Shown: positions 24,438 through 32,444 of the stretch, piece after piece
How the letters are laid out: every line of letters starts with the position of its first letter
Position numbering within the stretch: position 1 is the stretch's first letter
Assembly: GCF_011043625.1 (NCBI RefSeq)
Contig: NZ_JAAKGT010000006.1
Span: 62,001-126,000 of the forward strand
Origin: Caulobacter sp. 602-2
Lineage (GTDB): Bacteria > Pseudomonadota > Alphaproteobacteria > Caulobacterales > Caulobacteraceae
DNA length: 64,000 nt
Direction of reading: 5' to 3'
The notes under the pieces: model-generated
Told to the model about the DNA's origin: nothing
The model's input: only the letters and a program-made list of their open reading frames with translations
Databases searched by the model: none
Position numbers and translations under genes: made by a program

Positions 24438-25346
24438 TCATCCCAGCCACGGCGCCTTGGCCAGCCGTTCGGCCAGGAACTCCATCAGCACGCGCACGCG
24501 GGCGGGGCGGATCGGGTTGGGCGGGGTGACCAGGTGCATGGCGATGGCCGGCGGGGTCCAGTCGGCCAGCACCTGCTCCAGGCGGCCGGCGGCGACGTCG
24601 TGCCAGGCCATGAAGTCGGGCTGCATCGCGAGCGCCTGGCCGTCGAGCAGCAGGGCGCGGAAGACGTCGGCGTTGTTGGCCCGCAGGGGCGCGGGCACGC
24701 TGATGGCGTACTGGCCGTGGGTCTTGTGCTCGAACCGCCAGGCGTCGCGCGAGCGGCCGCCGGTGTAGAAGAGGGCGCGGTGGCGGGCCAGGTCCTTGGG
24801 ATGCTCGGGCCGGCCATGCTTGTCGAAATAGGCCGGCGAGCCGACCAGCATCACCCGCACCGGGCACAGCCGCCGGGCCAGCAGGCTGGAATCCTCCAGC
24901 GCCGAGATCCGCAGGGCCAGGTCGAAGCCGTCCTCGACGATGTCGATCAGCTGGTCCGACAGCGAAAGCTCGACCGACACCTCCGGATAGAGCGCGAAGA
25001 AGTCCGACAGGGCCGGGCCCAGGTGGGCGATCCCGAACGACATCGGCGCGGCCATGCGCACCAGGCCCTTGGGCGTCACCGACTGGGCCGAGGCCTCCAG
25101 TTCCAGGCTCTCGCCGTCGGCCAAGAGCCGGCTGGCGGCCTCCAGCGAGCTCTGGCCGCTGTCGGTCAGCGACAGCCGGCGCGAGGTGCGGTGGAAGAGG
25201 GTGGCGCCCAGCCGCTGCTCCAGCCGGGAGACGGCTTTCGACACCGTGGCGTTCGACAGGCCCAGGTCCTTGGCGGCCCGGGCGAACGAGCCGGTCTCGG
25301 CCACCTTGGCGAACACGGCCCAGGCTTCGAAGTCGGGAAGTTTCAT
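24438..25346 (-). CDS. LysR-family transcriptional regulator (divergent from pirin)
   Basis: A 302-residue LysR regulator. The HTH is in AKVAETGSFARAAKDLGLSN and ATVSKAVSRLEQRLGATLF. The effector-binding domain includes GLVRMAAPMSFGIAHLGPAL and QLIDIVEDGFDLALRIS. Divergent pirin (quercetinase-like) and wrbA (quinone reductase) genes suggest regulation by quinones or flavonoid-type compounds, as commonly seen for this gene set. ATG 25346 is 13 bp from a perfect 24-bp palindrome at 25360-25383 that is the best candidate operator. Confidence 0.93.
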   Translation of the reverse strand: MKLPDFEAWAVFAKVAETGSFARAAKDLGLSNATVSKAVSRLEQRLGATLFHRTSRRLSLTDSGQSSLEAASRLLADGESLELEASAQSVTPKGLVRMAAPMSFGIAHLGPALSDFFALYPEVSVELSLSDQLIDIVEDGFDLALRISALEDSSLLARRLCPVRVMLVGSPAYFDKHGRPEHPKDLARHRALFYTGGRSRDAWRFEHKTHGQYAISVPAPLRANNADVFRALLLDGQALAMQPDFMAWHDVAAGRLEQVLADWTPPAIAMHLVTPPNPIRPARVRVLMEFLAERLAKAPWLG

Positions 25347-25359
25347 GATGTCATTTTTG

Positions 25360-25383
25360 GAAATGGTTCCTTTCGACCATTTC
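25360..25383. promoter_or_regulatory. Perfect palindromic operator candidate for the LysR regulator
   Basis: GAAATGGT and ACCATTTC form perfect 8-bp arms around an 8-bp spacer. It lies 13 bp before the LysR start and 88 bp before pirin. Dyad symmetry and location in the divergent promoter match a LysR recognition site. Confidence 0.6.
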
Positions 25384-25471
25384 TATTTCGGATCAAGCGA
25401 TCTGTCTCCATCTTCCTCGTCAACGGAGAGGCCAACACGGCCAGCCACACAAGACACTCCAGGAGATCGAC

Positions 25472-26170
25472 ATGATCGAAGTTCGCAAGTTCGACAGCCT
25501 GGGCGGCGCCAATCACGGTTGGCTCGACGCCAAGCACCACTTCTCGTTCGCCGGCTACCATGATCCCAAGCGCGTCCACTGGGGCGCCCTGCGGGTGTGG
25601 AACGACGACACCATCGCCGCCGGCACCGGCTTCCCGCCGCACCCGCACAACGACATGGAGATCATCACCTATGTCCGCGAGGGGGCGATCACCCACCAGG
25701 ACAGCCTGGGCAACAAGGGCCGCACCGAAGCGGGCGACGTGCAGGTGATGAGCGCCGGCACGGGCATCCGTCACTCGGAGTACAACCTCGAGCCGGGCGT
25801 GACCAAGATCTTCCAGATCTGGATCATTCCGGACCGCGGCGGCGAACCGCCCGCCTGGGGCGCCAAGCCTTTCCCGAAGGGCGACCGCTCCGGCAAGTTC
25901 GTGGCCCTGGCCAGCGGCTTTTCGGATGACAACGACGCCCTGCCGATCCGCACCGACGCCCGCGTCCTGGGCGCCACGCTGAAGGCCGGCGAGGAAACCG
26001 AGTACACGCTGGGCGCCGGTCGCCACGCCTACCTGGTGCCCTCGACGGGGTCGATCGAAGTCAACGGCGTCAAGGTCGACACCCGCGACGGCGCGGCGAT
26101 CGCCAACGAGAACACCATTCGCGTCAAGGCCCTGGCCGACGCCGAACTGGTCCTGGTCGACGCGGCGTAA
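25472..26170 (+). CDS. Pirin-family bicupin protein (YhhW-like quercetinase)
   Basis: A 232-residue bicupin of the pirin family. The first cupin carries the metal-ligand motif in GFPPHPHNDMEIITYV and the later GTGIRHSEYN (His and Glu ligands). The E. coli homologue YhhW has quercetin 2,3-dioxygenase activity. The second half (residues 150-232) is the degenerate cupin. ATG at 25472 is preceded by AGGAGA. Transcribed divergently from LysR and followed by wrbA, 91 bp later behind a terminator-like hairpin. Confidence 0.94.
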   Translation: MIEVRKFDSLGGANHGWLDAKHHFSFAGYHDPKRVHWGALRVWNDDTIAAGTGFPPHPHNDMEIITYVREGAITHQDSLGNKGRTEAGDVQVMSAGTGIRHSEYNLEPGVTKIFQIWIIPDRGGEPPAWGAKPFPKGDRSGKFVALASGFSDDNDALPIRTDARVLGATLKAGEETEYTLGAGRHAYLVPSTGSIEVNGVKVDTRDGAAIANENTIRVKALADAELVLVDAA

Positions 26171-26194
26171 ACAAAGCGTCGCTGAATTCCTTCA

Positions 26195-26223
26195 AGACGC
26201 GGCTCACGCAGCCGCGTCTTTTC
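26195..26223 (+). terminator. Terminator hairpin between pirin and wrbA
   Basis: AGACGCGGCT, loop CACGC, AGCCGCGTCT, followed by TTTTCC. A 10-bp perfect stem with T-run 24 bp behind the pirin stop. It may end or attenuate the transcript before wrbA. Confidence 0.75.
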
Positions 26224-26261
26224 CTCCCCAACCTCAAAGAAGACTTCTCTAGGAGACTCTC

Positions 26262-26861
26262 ATGGCCAAGGTTCTGGTCCTTTACTACTCGTCGTACGGC
26301 CACATCGAGACGATGGCCAAGGCCGTCGCCGAAGGCGCTCGCAGCGCCGGCGCCACCGTCGACATCAAGCGCGTTCCGGAAACCGTGCCGGAAGAGATCG
26401 CCAAGGGCGCTCACTTCAAGCTGGACCAGGAAGCCCCGATCGCCACCGTCGCCGAACTGGCCGACTACGACGCGATCATCGTCGGCACCGGCACGCGTTT
26501 TGGCCGCATGAGCTCGCAGATGGCCGCGTTCCTCGACCAGGCCGGCGGCCTGTGGGCCCGCGGCGCGCTGAACGGCAAGGTCGGCGGCGCGTTCGTCTCG
26601 ACCGCCACCCAGCACGGCGGCCAGGAAACCACGCTGTTCTCGATCATCACCAACCTGCTGCACTTCGGCATGACGATCATCGGCCTGCCCTATAGCCACC
26701 AGGGCCAGATGAGCAACGACGAGATCGTCGGCGGCGCGCCCTACGGCGCCACCACCGTCGCCGGCGGCGACGGCAGCCGTCAGCCGACCCAGATCGACCT
26801 GGACGGCGCCCGCCACCAGGGCGAGCTGATCGCCGCCGCGGCCATCAAGCTGCACGGCTAA
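26262..26861 (+). CDS. wrbA: NAD(P)H:quinone oxidoreductase, type IV
   Basis: A 199-residue flavodoxin-fold protein of the WrbA family, which reduces quinones by two electrons using FMN and NAD(P)H as a tetramer. The FMN phosphate-binding loop is [12 protein letters not shown]. Other marks are [26 protein letters not shown] and the [20 protein letters not shown] block. ATG follows AGGAGA at 26251-26256. Length and motifs are standard. Its place next to pirin under a LysR regulator suggests a quinone stress response. Confidence 0.97.
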   Translation: MAKVLVLYYSSYGHIETMAKAVAEGARSAGATVDIKRVPETVPEEIAKGAHFKLDQEAPIATVAELADYDAIIVGTGTRFGRMSSQMAAFLDQAGGLWARGALNGKVGGAFVSTATQHGGQETTLFSIITNLLHFGMTIIGLPYSHQGQMSNDEIVGGAPYGATTVAGGDGSRQPTQIDLDGARHQGELIAAAAIKLHG

Positions 26862-26880
26862 GACTGGTGCGTGGTCCTTA

Positions 26881-26956
26881 TCCTTCGACAAGCTCAGGAT
26901 GAGGACCATTCCACCGGCCCTGCATTCGAGATCCTCACCCTGAGCCCGTCGAAGGG
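26881..26956. repeat. Intergenic palindrome family B, complete copy
   Basis: Left arm TCCTTCGACAAGCTCAGGAT plus GAGGA; right arm ATCCTCACCCTGAGCCCGTC plus GAAGG. The arms are inverted with few mismatches. A single arm is also found at 6064-6088. Confidence 0.85.
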
Positions 26957-27014
26957 CGAGGGTCTCGCACAAGACCCCCGGCCGGATTTCCTCCCCCAAC
27001 GGTCTGGCCGGCCT

Positions 27015-27066
27015 AGCCGCGTCGCGCTTCATCCTCCCCCAGGAAGCGCGGCGCGGCTTTTCTTTT
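27015..27066 (+). terminator. Strong terminator downstream of wrbA
   Basis: A 16-bp stem (AGCCGCGTCGCGCTTC with GAAGCGCGGCGCGGCT, one G-T pair), a 12-nt loop and TTTCTTTT tail. It ends the wrbA transcript beyond the family B repeat. Confidence 0.8.
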
Positions 27067-27153
27067 GGAAAACGCACGCTTAACCGCGTTTGTGAGCGTC
27101 GTGTTCAGCCTGATGCGTGAAGATGCCCGTACGCAGGGGACAGCGAGGCGGGC

Positions 27154-27273
27154 GTGGCGAAGAAGGACAAGGTCGCGAAACGGAGGTCGGGAATGGCCGA
27201 CTTCATGACGCTCCTGGTCTGCGTCGGCTGCACCGTCTGGGCCTTCAGGACGATCGTCGGCCTGGCCGGCTGA
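27154..27273 (+). CDS. Possible small membrane protein, 39 aa
   Basis: GTG-started frame giving [17 protein letters not shown], then [20 protein letters not shown] and AG. A very basic N-terminus followed by a single hydrophobic helix ending at the C-terminus is a plausible small membrane protein with positive-inside topology. The upstream GAGGCGGG is a fair ribosome binding site. No homologue is recognised. Confidence 0.4.
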   Translation: MAKKDKVAKRRSGMADFMTLLVCVGCTVWAFRTIVGLAG

Positions 27274-27347
27274 TTAGCGCTTGGCCTGAAGGCCGGAAGG
27301 CGGCACTTGAACGGGAAAGCCGTTTCAAGATCAGGATGCCGCCGCCC

Positions 27348-27992
27348 ATGACGACCCAATCCCTTTCGGGCGTGACCATCGTCGACCACCCGCTGGTGCA
27401 GCACAAGCTGACCCTGATGCGGGACAAGGAAACCTCGACCAAGACCTTCCGCGCCCTGATGCGCGAGACCGCGACCCTGATCTGCTACGAGGTCACGCGA
27501 CAGCTTTCGATGGACGAGGTCGAGATCCAGACCCCGGTCGCGCCGACCAGGGCCAAGGTCATCGCCGGCAAGAAGCTGGTGTTCGCGCCGATCCTGCGCG
27601 CGGGGCTTGGCATGGCCGAGGGCATGCTGGACCTGGTGCCCGCCGCCCGCGTCGCCCACATCGGCCTCTATCGCGATCCCGAGACGCTGGAAGCGGTCGA
27701 GTACTACTTCAAGACCCCCGAAGACATCGCCGACCGCCTGGTCATCGTCGTCGATCCGATGCTGGCCACCGGCCACACGGCGGTGGCCGCGATCGACCTC
27801 CTGAAGAAGCGCGGCGTGCGCGATTTGCGCTTCGTCTGCCTGCTGGCTTCGGTTCCGGGCGTCGAGACCCTGCGCGCGGCCCACCCCGACGTCGAGATCT
27901 GGACGGCGGCGGTCGATCCGCAGCTGAACGACCACGGCTACATCGTTCCGGGCCTCGGCGACGCCGGCGATCGCACTTTCGGTACGCGCTGA
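27348..27992 (+). CDS. upp: Uracil phosphoribosyltransferase
   Basis: A 214-residue enzyme that makes UMP from uracil and PRPP in pyrimidine salvage. Family signatures are [22 protein letters not shown] at the N-terminus (quoted in part: [19 protein letters not shown]), [17 protein letters not shown], the PRPP-binding [12 protein letters not shown] and the uracil-binding C-terminal [17 protein letters not shown]. Start: ATG 27348 gives the usual length; an in-frame ATG at 27336 would add four residues. The gene stands alone and is followed by an orphan receiver gene. Confidence 0.97.
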   Translation: MTTQSLSGVTIVDHPLVQHKLTLMRDKETSTKTFRALMRETATLICYEVTRQLSMDEVEIQTPVAPTRAKVIAGKKLVFAPILRAGLGMAEGMLDLVPAARVAHIGLYRDPETLEAVEYYFKTPEDIADRLVIVVDPMLATGHTAVAAIDLLKKRGVRDLRFVCLLASVPGVETLRAAHPDVEIWTAAVDPQLNDHGYIVPGLGDAGDRTFGTR

Positions 27993-28079
27993 CCCCGGAT
28001 CGGGGCCGAGTGTGCGCTTGAGCACTTGCGCGACTCCACCGGCGCGGTAAGCAGCGGCGTTAACCTTTGTAGAGTCCGC

Positions 28080-28463
28080 ATGCTGGTTACGCCGCCTCAG
28101 ATCTATGTCGCCGACGACGACGCCCTGACGCGCGAGCTGGTCGAGATCCAGCTGGGGCAGGGCGGCTACGGCGCGCGCACGTTCGAGACGGTGGAGGAGC
28201 TGCTGTCGGCGGTGGCTTCGGCCCCGCCGTCGCTGATCCTGCTGGACGTGCGCATGCCGGGCCTTTCGGGCCTCGACGCCCTGCGCAGCCTGAAGTCGGC
28301 CCAGGGCGCCGAGGACATTCCCGTGCTGATGCTGACCGGGGAGGGGCGGCTGGACCGCATCGTCCAGGCCCTGCAGCTGGGCGCGGCCGGCTATGTGATG
28401 AAGCCGTTCACGGGCAAGGCCCTGGTCGCCAAGATCGATGAGGTGCTGAACGCCGAAGCCTGA
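28080..28463 (+). CDS. Single-domain response regulator (CheY-like receiver)
   Basis: A 127-residue protein consisting of one receiver domain. Acidic pocket DDD near residue 12, phosphoacceptor Asp in LILLDVRMPGLSG, Thr in VLMLTGEGR and Lys in GYVMKPFTGKAL are all present. There is no output domain, so it probably passes phosphate or binds a partner protein, as many such Caulobacter receivers do. No kinase is adjacent. The upstream 30 bp contain GCGTTAACCTTTG, a possible half-site for CtrA. ATG 28080 starts the domain directly. Confidence 0.9.
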   Translation: MLVTPPQIYVADDDALTRELVEIQLGQGGYGARTFETVEELLSAVASAPPSLILLDVRMPGLSGLDALRSLKSAQGAEDIPVLMLTGEGRLDRIVQALQLGAAGYVMKPFTGKALVAKIDEVLNAEA

Positions 28464-28526
28464 GCATTGTCGCCTCGCGCCGGACACGCCATAGGTGTGT
28501 CATTATTTGTTTGCGCGGGGGCGTTG

Positions 28527-29543
28527 GTGCTTCGAAAACTGTTTGCGGCGACGGGCGTGGCGCTCGTCGTGTTGGCGTCGCAGGGCGCTGTCGCCTGGGC
28601 GGCGACGCCGCCGCCGGCCGCCGTGGCCGACGATGATCAGGGCAAGGCCCAGGCGATCCTGGATCGCGCCCAGGTCCTGACCCAACTGTTGGATGAGGTT
28701 AGCGGCTCCATCCAGGGCGTTGACCTGACGGCCGTCTCGCGGGCGCCGACGCCCCAGACCGTGGCTTCCGTGGTGGCGCAGTTGGAGCAGGCCTAGGTCG
28801 CCGCGTCGCGCGCCGCCGCCCGCCTGCGAGCCCTGCCGGCCTGGACCGGGACCGGCGAGGACGATCGCCTGATCGCCGTGGCGTCGCGCGATGCGGTGGT
28901 GTTCGCTGACGACGTGGTCGAGCTGATCGGCGCCATGCGAACCAGCCTGACCCTCGCCGGCAAGGGCGACAAGGCGGCGTTCCAGAAGGCCCAGGACAAG
29001 CTGATGAGCGGCGGCGTCAAGATGCTGGTCGGCCAGGCGCTCAGCGCCCGTACGCGCGCGGCGATGATGCCGAAGGAAGCGGCCGACCGTCACATCGTTC
29101 TGGCGCAAGCCGAGATCTACGAAGGTTTCGGCTCGGTGTTGAGCTACAGCGGCGGCTTCACCGAGGGGGCGTCGGCCGCCAAGGCTCTGCGGACCTTCGA
29201 AGCCAATGTCCGCAAGCAGACGATTGTCGGGCGCGAGCGTGAGCTAGCCCAGGTGAAGAGCGACCGCGCCGAGCTGGCCGATGGGCTGCTGGACCCCGTC
29301 GTCCGAGCGGCCTTCGATCGCCAGCACGCCTTGCAACTGGACGTCTTCAAGTCGCTGGAGCGCAGCGCCGACGCCCTGGGCGCGATCGCCGGCAAGCTCG
29401 AAGCCAGCGGCGGCAAGCGCCTGCAGCTGCGTCCGGACATGCTGCCGCTTGAGAAGGAAGAGAGCGTCCAGTCCCAGCTGATGCAGGAACAGATGGCCGC
29501 GTATCAGCAGATGGTCGATCGGGCCAACGAGCTGGCCAAATAG
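28527..29543 (+). pseudogene. Exported helical protein interrupted by an in-frame TAG
   Basis: A GTG start at 28527 opens a frame with a clear signal peptide (LRKLFAATGVALVVLASQGA, cleavage near AWA-ATPPP). After codon 89 it meets TAG at 28794-28796. The same frame continues without shift to 29543, and the sequence on each side is a continuous helical region (VASVVAQLEQA, stop, VAASRAAARLRALP). The downstream part alone (from GTG 28878, 221 residues) lacks a signal peptide and a ribosome binding site. The intact protein would be about 338 residues, acidic and mostly helical, of unknown function. Explanations: point nonsense mutation, sequencing error, or less likely readthrough. A strong terminator follows at 29559. 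Confidence 0.75.
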
Positions 29544-29558
29544 GCCGCCGAAAACAAG

Positions 29559-29586
29559 AAAGGCCGGGGATCGCTCCCCGGCCTTT
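29559..29586. terminator. Bidirectional terminator between convergent genes
   Basis: AAAGGCCGGGGA, loop TCGC, TCCCCGGCCTTT: a perfect 12-bp stem with A-run before and T-run after, so it can stop transcripts from both the interrupted gene and the phosphomannomutase gene. Confidence 0.9.
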
Positions 29587-29611
29587 CGTTCTTCACGGGC
29601 CGTAAGGCCGA

Positions 29612-31108
29612 TCAGATTTCCTGGTTGTACTTGCCGACGCGGGCGCCCAGGCGGGGCTTCACTTCCTCGCGGAAGAGGGCGCGCATGTCGTCTTCCGACT
29701 GGGTGCTTTCCACGACGACCACGACTTCGGGCTTGTTCGACGAGGCGCGGACCAGCACCCACGAGCCGTCTTCCAGGTGCACGCGCACGCCGTTGACGGT
29801 GATGACCTCGACGATCTTGCGGCCCAGGATCGAGCCGCCGGCGGCGAACAGGTCCTCGTATTCCTTCACCACCTCGGCGACGACGCCGTACTTCACCTCG
29901 TCGGCGCAGTGCGGGCTCATGGTCAGCGAGGTGAAGGCCACCGGCAGGGCCTTGCGCAGGTCCGACAGCTTCTTGTCCGGGTTGCGGTCGAGCATGGCCA
30001 GCACGGCGGCCGCGGCGGTCAGGCCGCAGTCGTAGCCGTAGCCCAACTCGCCGTTCATGAAGAAGTGGCCGCTCTTTTCGAAGCCGGCCAGGGCGCCCAG
30101 CTCGGCGCTCTTGCGCTTGATGTAGCTGTGGCCGGTCTTCCAGTAGATGACCTTGCAGCCGTGTTCCTTGAGGATCGGGTCGGTGGCGTAGAGGCCGGTC
30201 GACTTGACGTCGACGACGAAGGTCGCGCCGGGGTGCAGCGGGGCCAGGTCGCGGGCCAGCATCAGGCCGATCTTGTCGGCGAAGATCTCCTCGCCCTCGT
30301 CGTCGACCACGCCGCAGCGGTCGCCGTCGCCGTCGAAGCCGAAGGCCAGGTCGGCTTTGTGCTCACGGACGGCGTGGGCCATCTCGTGCAGCATCTCGGC
30401 GTCTTCAGGGTTGGGATTGTACTTGGGGAAGTTGAAGTCGAGGTCGGTGTCCATCGGCACCAGGTCGGCCACGCCCATCTTCTTCAGGGCGTCGACCACG
30501 AAGGCGCCGGCCGTGCCGTTGCCGCAGGCGGCGATCACCTTCAGCGGACGGGTGACGCTGGCGCGCTTGGCGACGTCGTCGATGTAGCGCTGGGCCTCGC
30601 CCTGCACGCGGATCAGCTTGCCGCCGTCGCGCTCGACGAACTGGGCCCCCAGCACGATCTCCTTCAGGCGGCCCATTTCGTCGGGACCGAAGGTGAGGGG
30701 CTTCTGGGCGCCCATCTTCACGCCGGTCCAGCCGTTTTCGTTGTGGCTGGCGGTGACCATGGCCACGCACGGGATGTCGAGGTCGAACTGGGCGAAGTAG
30801 GCGGTCGGCGACAAGGCCAGGCCGATGTCGTGCACTTCGCAGCCGGCGCTCAGCAGGCCGATGATCAGCGCGTTCTTGATCGAGGTCGAATAGGAGCGGA
30901 AGTCATGGCCGACCACGATCTTGGTCTGGCCCAGTTCCTGGATGTAGGTGCCCAGGCCCAGGCCCAGGGCCTGGACGCCCAGCAAGTTGATCTCGGGGCC
31001 GAACAGCCAGCGCGCATCGTATTCGCGGAAGCCCGTCGCCTTGACCAGCGGCTCGTTTTCGTAAGCGGCGGTATTCGGAACCAGATCGGCGCGGGGAGTC
31101 GAGAACAT
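29612..31108 (-). CDS. Phosphomannomutase/phosphoglucomutase
   Basis: A 498-residue alpha-D-phosphohexomutase that interconverts hexose 1- and 6-phosphates for polysaccharide and nucleotide-sugar synthesis. The catalytic phosphoserine loop is TASHNENGWTGVKMG. The Mg-binding loop is FGFDGDGDRCGVVDD and the sugar-binding loop is GEKSGH-like (GFEKSGHFFMNGELGYG). The C-terminal phosphate-binding loop is VRASSNKPEVVVVVES. The start ATG 31108 is preferred over a TTG five codons upstream. Whether mannose or glucose phosphate is the main substrate cannot be told from sequence; algC/manB-type enzymes often use both. Confidence 0.95.
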   Translation of the reverse strand: MFSTPRADLVPNTAAYENEPLVKATGFREYDARWLFGPEINLLGVQALGLGLGTYIQELGQTKIVVGHDFRSYSTSIKNALIIGLLSAGCEVHDIGLALSPTAYFAQFDLDIPCVAMVTASHNENGWTGVKMGAQKPLTFGPDEMGRLKEIVLGAQFVERDGGKLIRVQGEAQRYIDDVAKRASVTRPLKVIAACGNGTAGAFVVDALKKMGVADLVPMDTDLDFNFPKYNPNPEDAEMLHEMAHAVREHKADLAFGFDGDGDRCGVVDDEGEEIFADKIGLMLARDLAPLHPGATFVVDVKSTGLYATDPILKEHGCKVIYWKTGHSYIKRKSAELGALAGFEKSGHFFMNGELGYGYDCGLTAAAAVLAMLDRNPDKKLSDLRKALPVAFTSLTMSPHCADEVKYGVVAEVVKEYEDLFAAGGSILGRKIVEVITVNGVRVHLEDGSWVLVRASSNKPEVVVVVESTQSEDDMRALFREEVKPRLGARVGKYNQEI

Positions 31109-31231
31109 CGGAGCTCGCTTCAATGAGTGGTGGAGTGCGTTTAGCTGTCGGAGTGGTTGCTTGCCACCCTCTTCGTATGACGATGATCGATCAATGTGAC
31201 GATTGACCGATAGAGGCGCGAGAAAAAGCGC

Positions 31232-31477
31232 CTATTGCCCGGCCTCGGCACTGGCGGCCGCGGCGGCCTCTGCTTCGCGGCGGCGGCGGTCTTCGCTGCG
31301 GCGCGCGGCGGTCTTTTCCTTCTCGATCAGCGCCTTCATTTCCGGGGTCTGCTGAATCGGGGTCGAGCCGAACGGACCGGGCGAGCGGTCGCCATAGCCC
31401 TGCGGCCAGACCATGGAGAAGGCGATCATCGCCAGGGCGACCAGCGCGCAAAGAGGCATGAAGATGCGATCGGGCAT
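31232..31477 (-). CDS. Small membrane-anchored protein with charged helical tail
   Basis: An 81-residue protein: an N-terminal hydrophobic helix (FMPLCALVALAMIAFSMVWP), then a Gly/Pro-rich linker (QGYGDRSPGPFGSTPIQQTP) and a highly charged helix (ALIEKEKTAARRSEDRRRRE) ending Ala-rich. It is likely inner-membrane anchored with a periplasmic or cytoplasmic coiled tail. No family is recognised. Divergent from gpmA. Confidence 0.7.
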   Translation of the reverse strand: MPDRIFMPLCALVALAMIAFSMVWPQGYGDRSPGPFGSTPIQQTPEMKALIEKEKTAARRSEDRRRREAEAAAAASAEAGQ

Positions 31478-31576
31478 GGTCCGCCTATACCACGCCTCCT
31501 GTGGCTGGATAGGGGCGATGCTTGACGCGAGGTCTCGCGAGCCTTAGCCCGCCATGACCAAATCCAAGGAGCTCAG

Positions 31577-32290
31577 ATGCCCGTCCTCGTTCTGCTTCGC
31601 CACGGCCAGAGCCAGTGGAACCTCGAGAACCGCTTCACCGGCTGGGTCGACGTCGACCTGACCGCCGAGGGCGAGGCCCAGGCCCGCAAGGGCGGCGAAC
31701 TGATCAAGGCGGCCGGGCTCGACATCGACGAGGCCTTCACCTCGGTCCAGACCCGCGCCATCCGCACCTGCAACCTGGCGCTCGACGCGGCCGCCCAGAG
31801 CTTCGTTCCGGTCACCAAGGACTGGCGCCTGAACGAGCGCCACTACGGCGGCCTCACGGGCCTGAACAAGGCCGAGACGGCCGAGAAGCACGGCGAGGAG
31901 CAGGTCACCATCTGGCGCCGCTCGTACGATGTTCCGCCTCCGGAACTGGCCCCGGGCGGCGAGTACGACTTCGCCAGCGACCGCCGCTACAAGGGCGCGA
32001 GCCTGCCGACGACCGAAAGCCTGGCCACCACGCTGGTGCGCGTGCTGCCCTACTGGGAAGAGGCGATCGCGCCGAAGCTGAAGGCCGGCGAGAACATCCT
32101 GGTGGCCGCCCACGGCAACTCGCTGCGCGCCATCGTCAAGCACTTGTTCGCGGTGCCGGACGACCAGATCGTCAAGGTCGAGATCCCGACCGGCAATCCG
32201 CTGGCCATCGAGCTGGACGCCGACCTCAAGCCGGTGGGCGCCCGCTACCTCGACGAGGCCCGCGCCGAAAAGCTGCCGGCGATCGGCTGA
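31577..32290 (+). CDS. gpmA: 2,3-bisphosphoglycerate-dependent phosphoglycerate mutase
   Basis: A 237-residue glycolytic enzyme that interconverts 3- and 2-phosphoglycerate. The phosphohistidine motif [18 protein letters not shown] lies at the N-terminus (His 9). Other conserved blocks are [34 protein letters not shown] with the catalytic Glu, and [15 protein letters not shown] with the second His. Length and motifs match the family well. The ATG at 31577 is preceded by AAGGAG at 31567-31572. A hairpin follows at 32304. Confidence 0.97.
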   Translation: MPVLVLLRHGQSQWNLENRFTGWVDVDLTAEGEAQARKGGELIKAAGLDIDEAFTSVQTRAIRTCNLALDAAAQSFVPVTKDWRLNERHYGGLTGLNKAETAEKHGEEQVTIWRRSYDVPPPELAPGGEYDFASDRRYKGASLPTTESLATTLVRVLPYWEEAIAPKLKAGENILVAAHGNSLRAIVKHLFAVPDDQIVKVEIPTGNPLAIELDADLKPVGARYLDEARAEKLPAIG

Positions 32291-32303
32291 TCCATGACTT
32301 CCG

Positions 32304-32335
32304 GGGTTCCTTTCGTCCGCGGGCGAAAGGAACCC
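32304..32335 (+). terminator. Hairpin downstream of gpmA
   Basis: GGGTTCCTTTCG and CGAAAGGAACCC form a perfect 12-bp stem around an 8-nt loop, 14 bp after the gpmA stop. The tail (TAGGTCGTTTC) is a poor T-run, so termination may be partial. Confidence 0.65.
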
Positions 32336-32444
32336 TAGGTCGTTTCAGGTCGTGTCTGCGCGCAGGAAGTGCCTGGAAACACGACGTTAATGCTGATGGG
32401 CGCATCAAGTTGGTCTACCCTTCGGGGAAACGACGCGAGCTTGC

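Noticed and set aside
32340-32440. Structured GTCGTGT/ACACGAC region before the pentapeptide gene
   Set aside because: Only short arms and no match to a known riboswitch; reported as no clear element.
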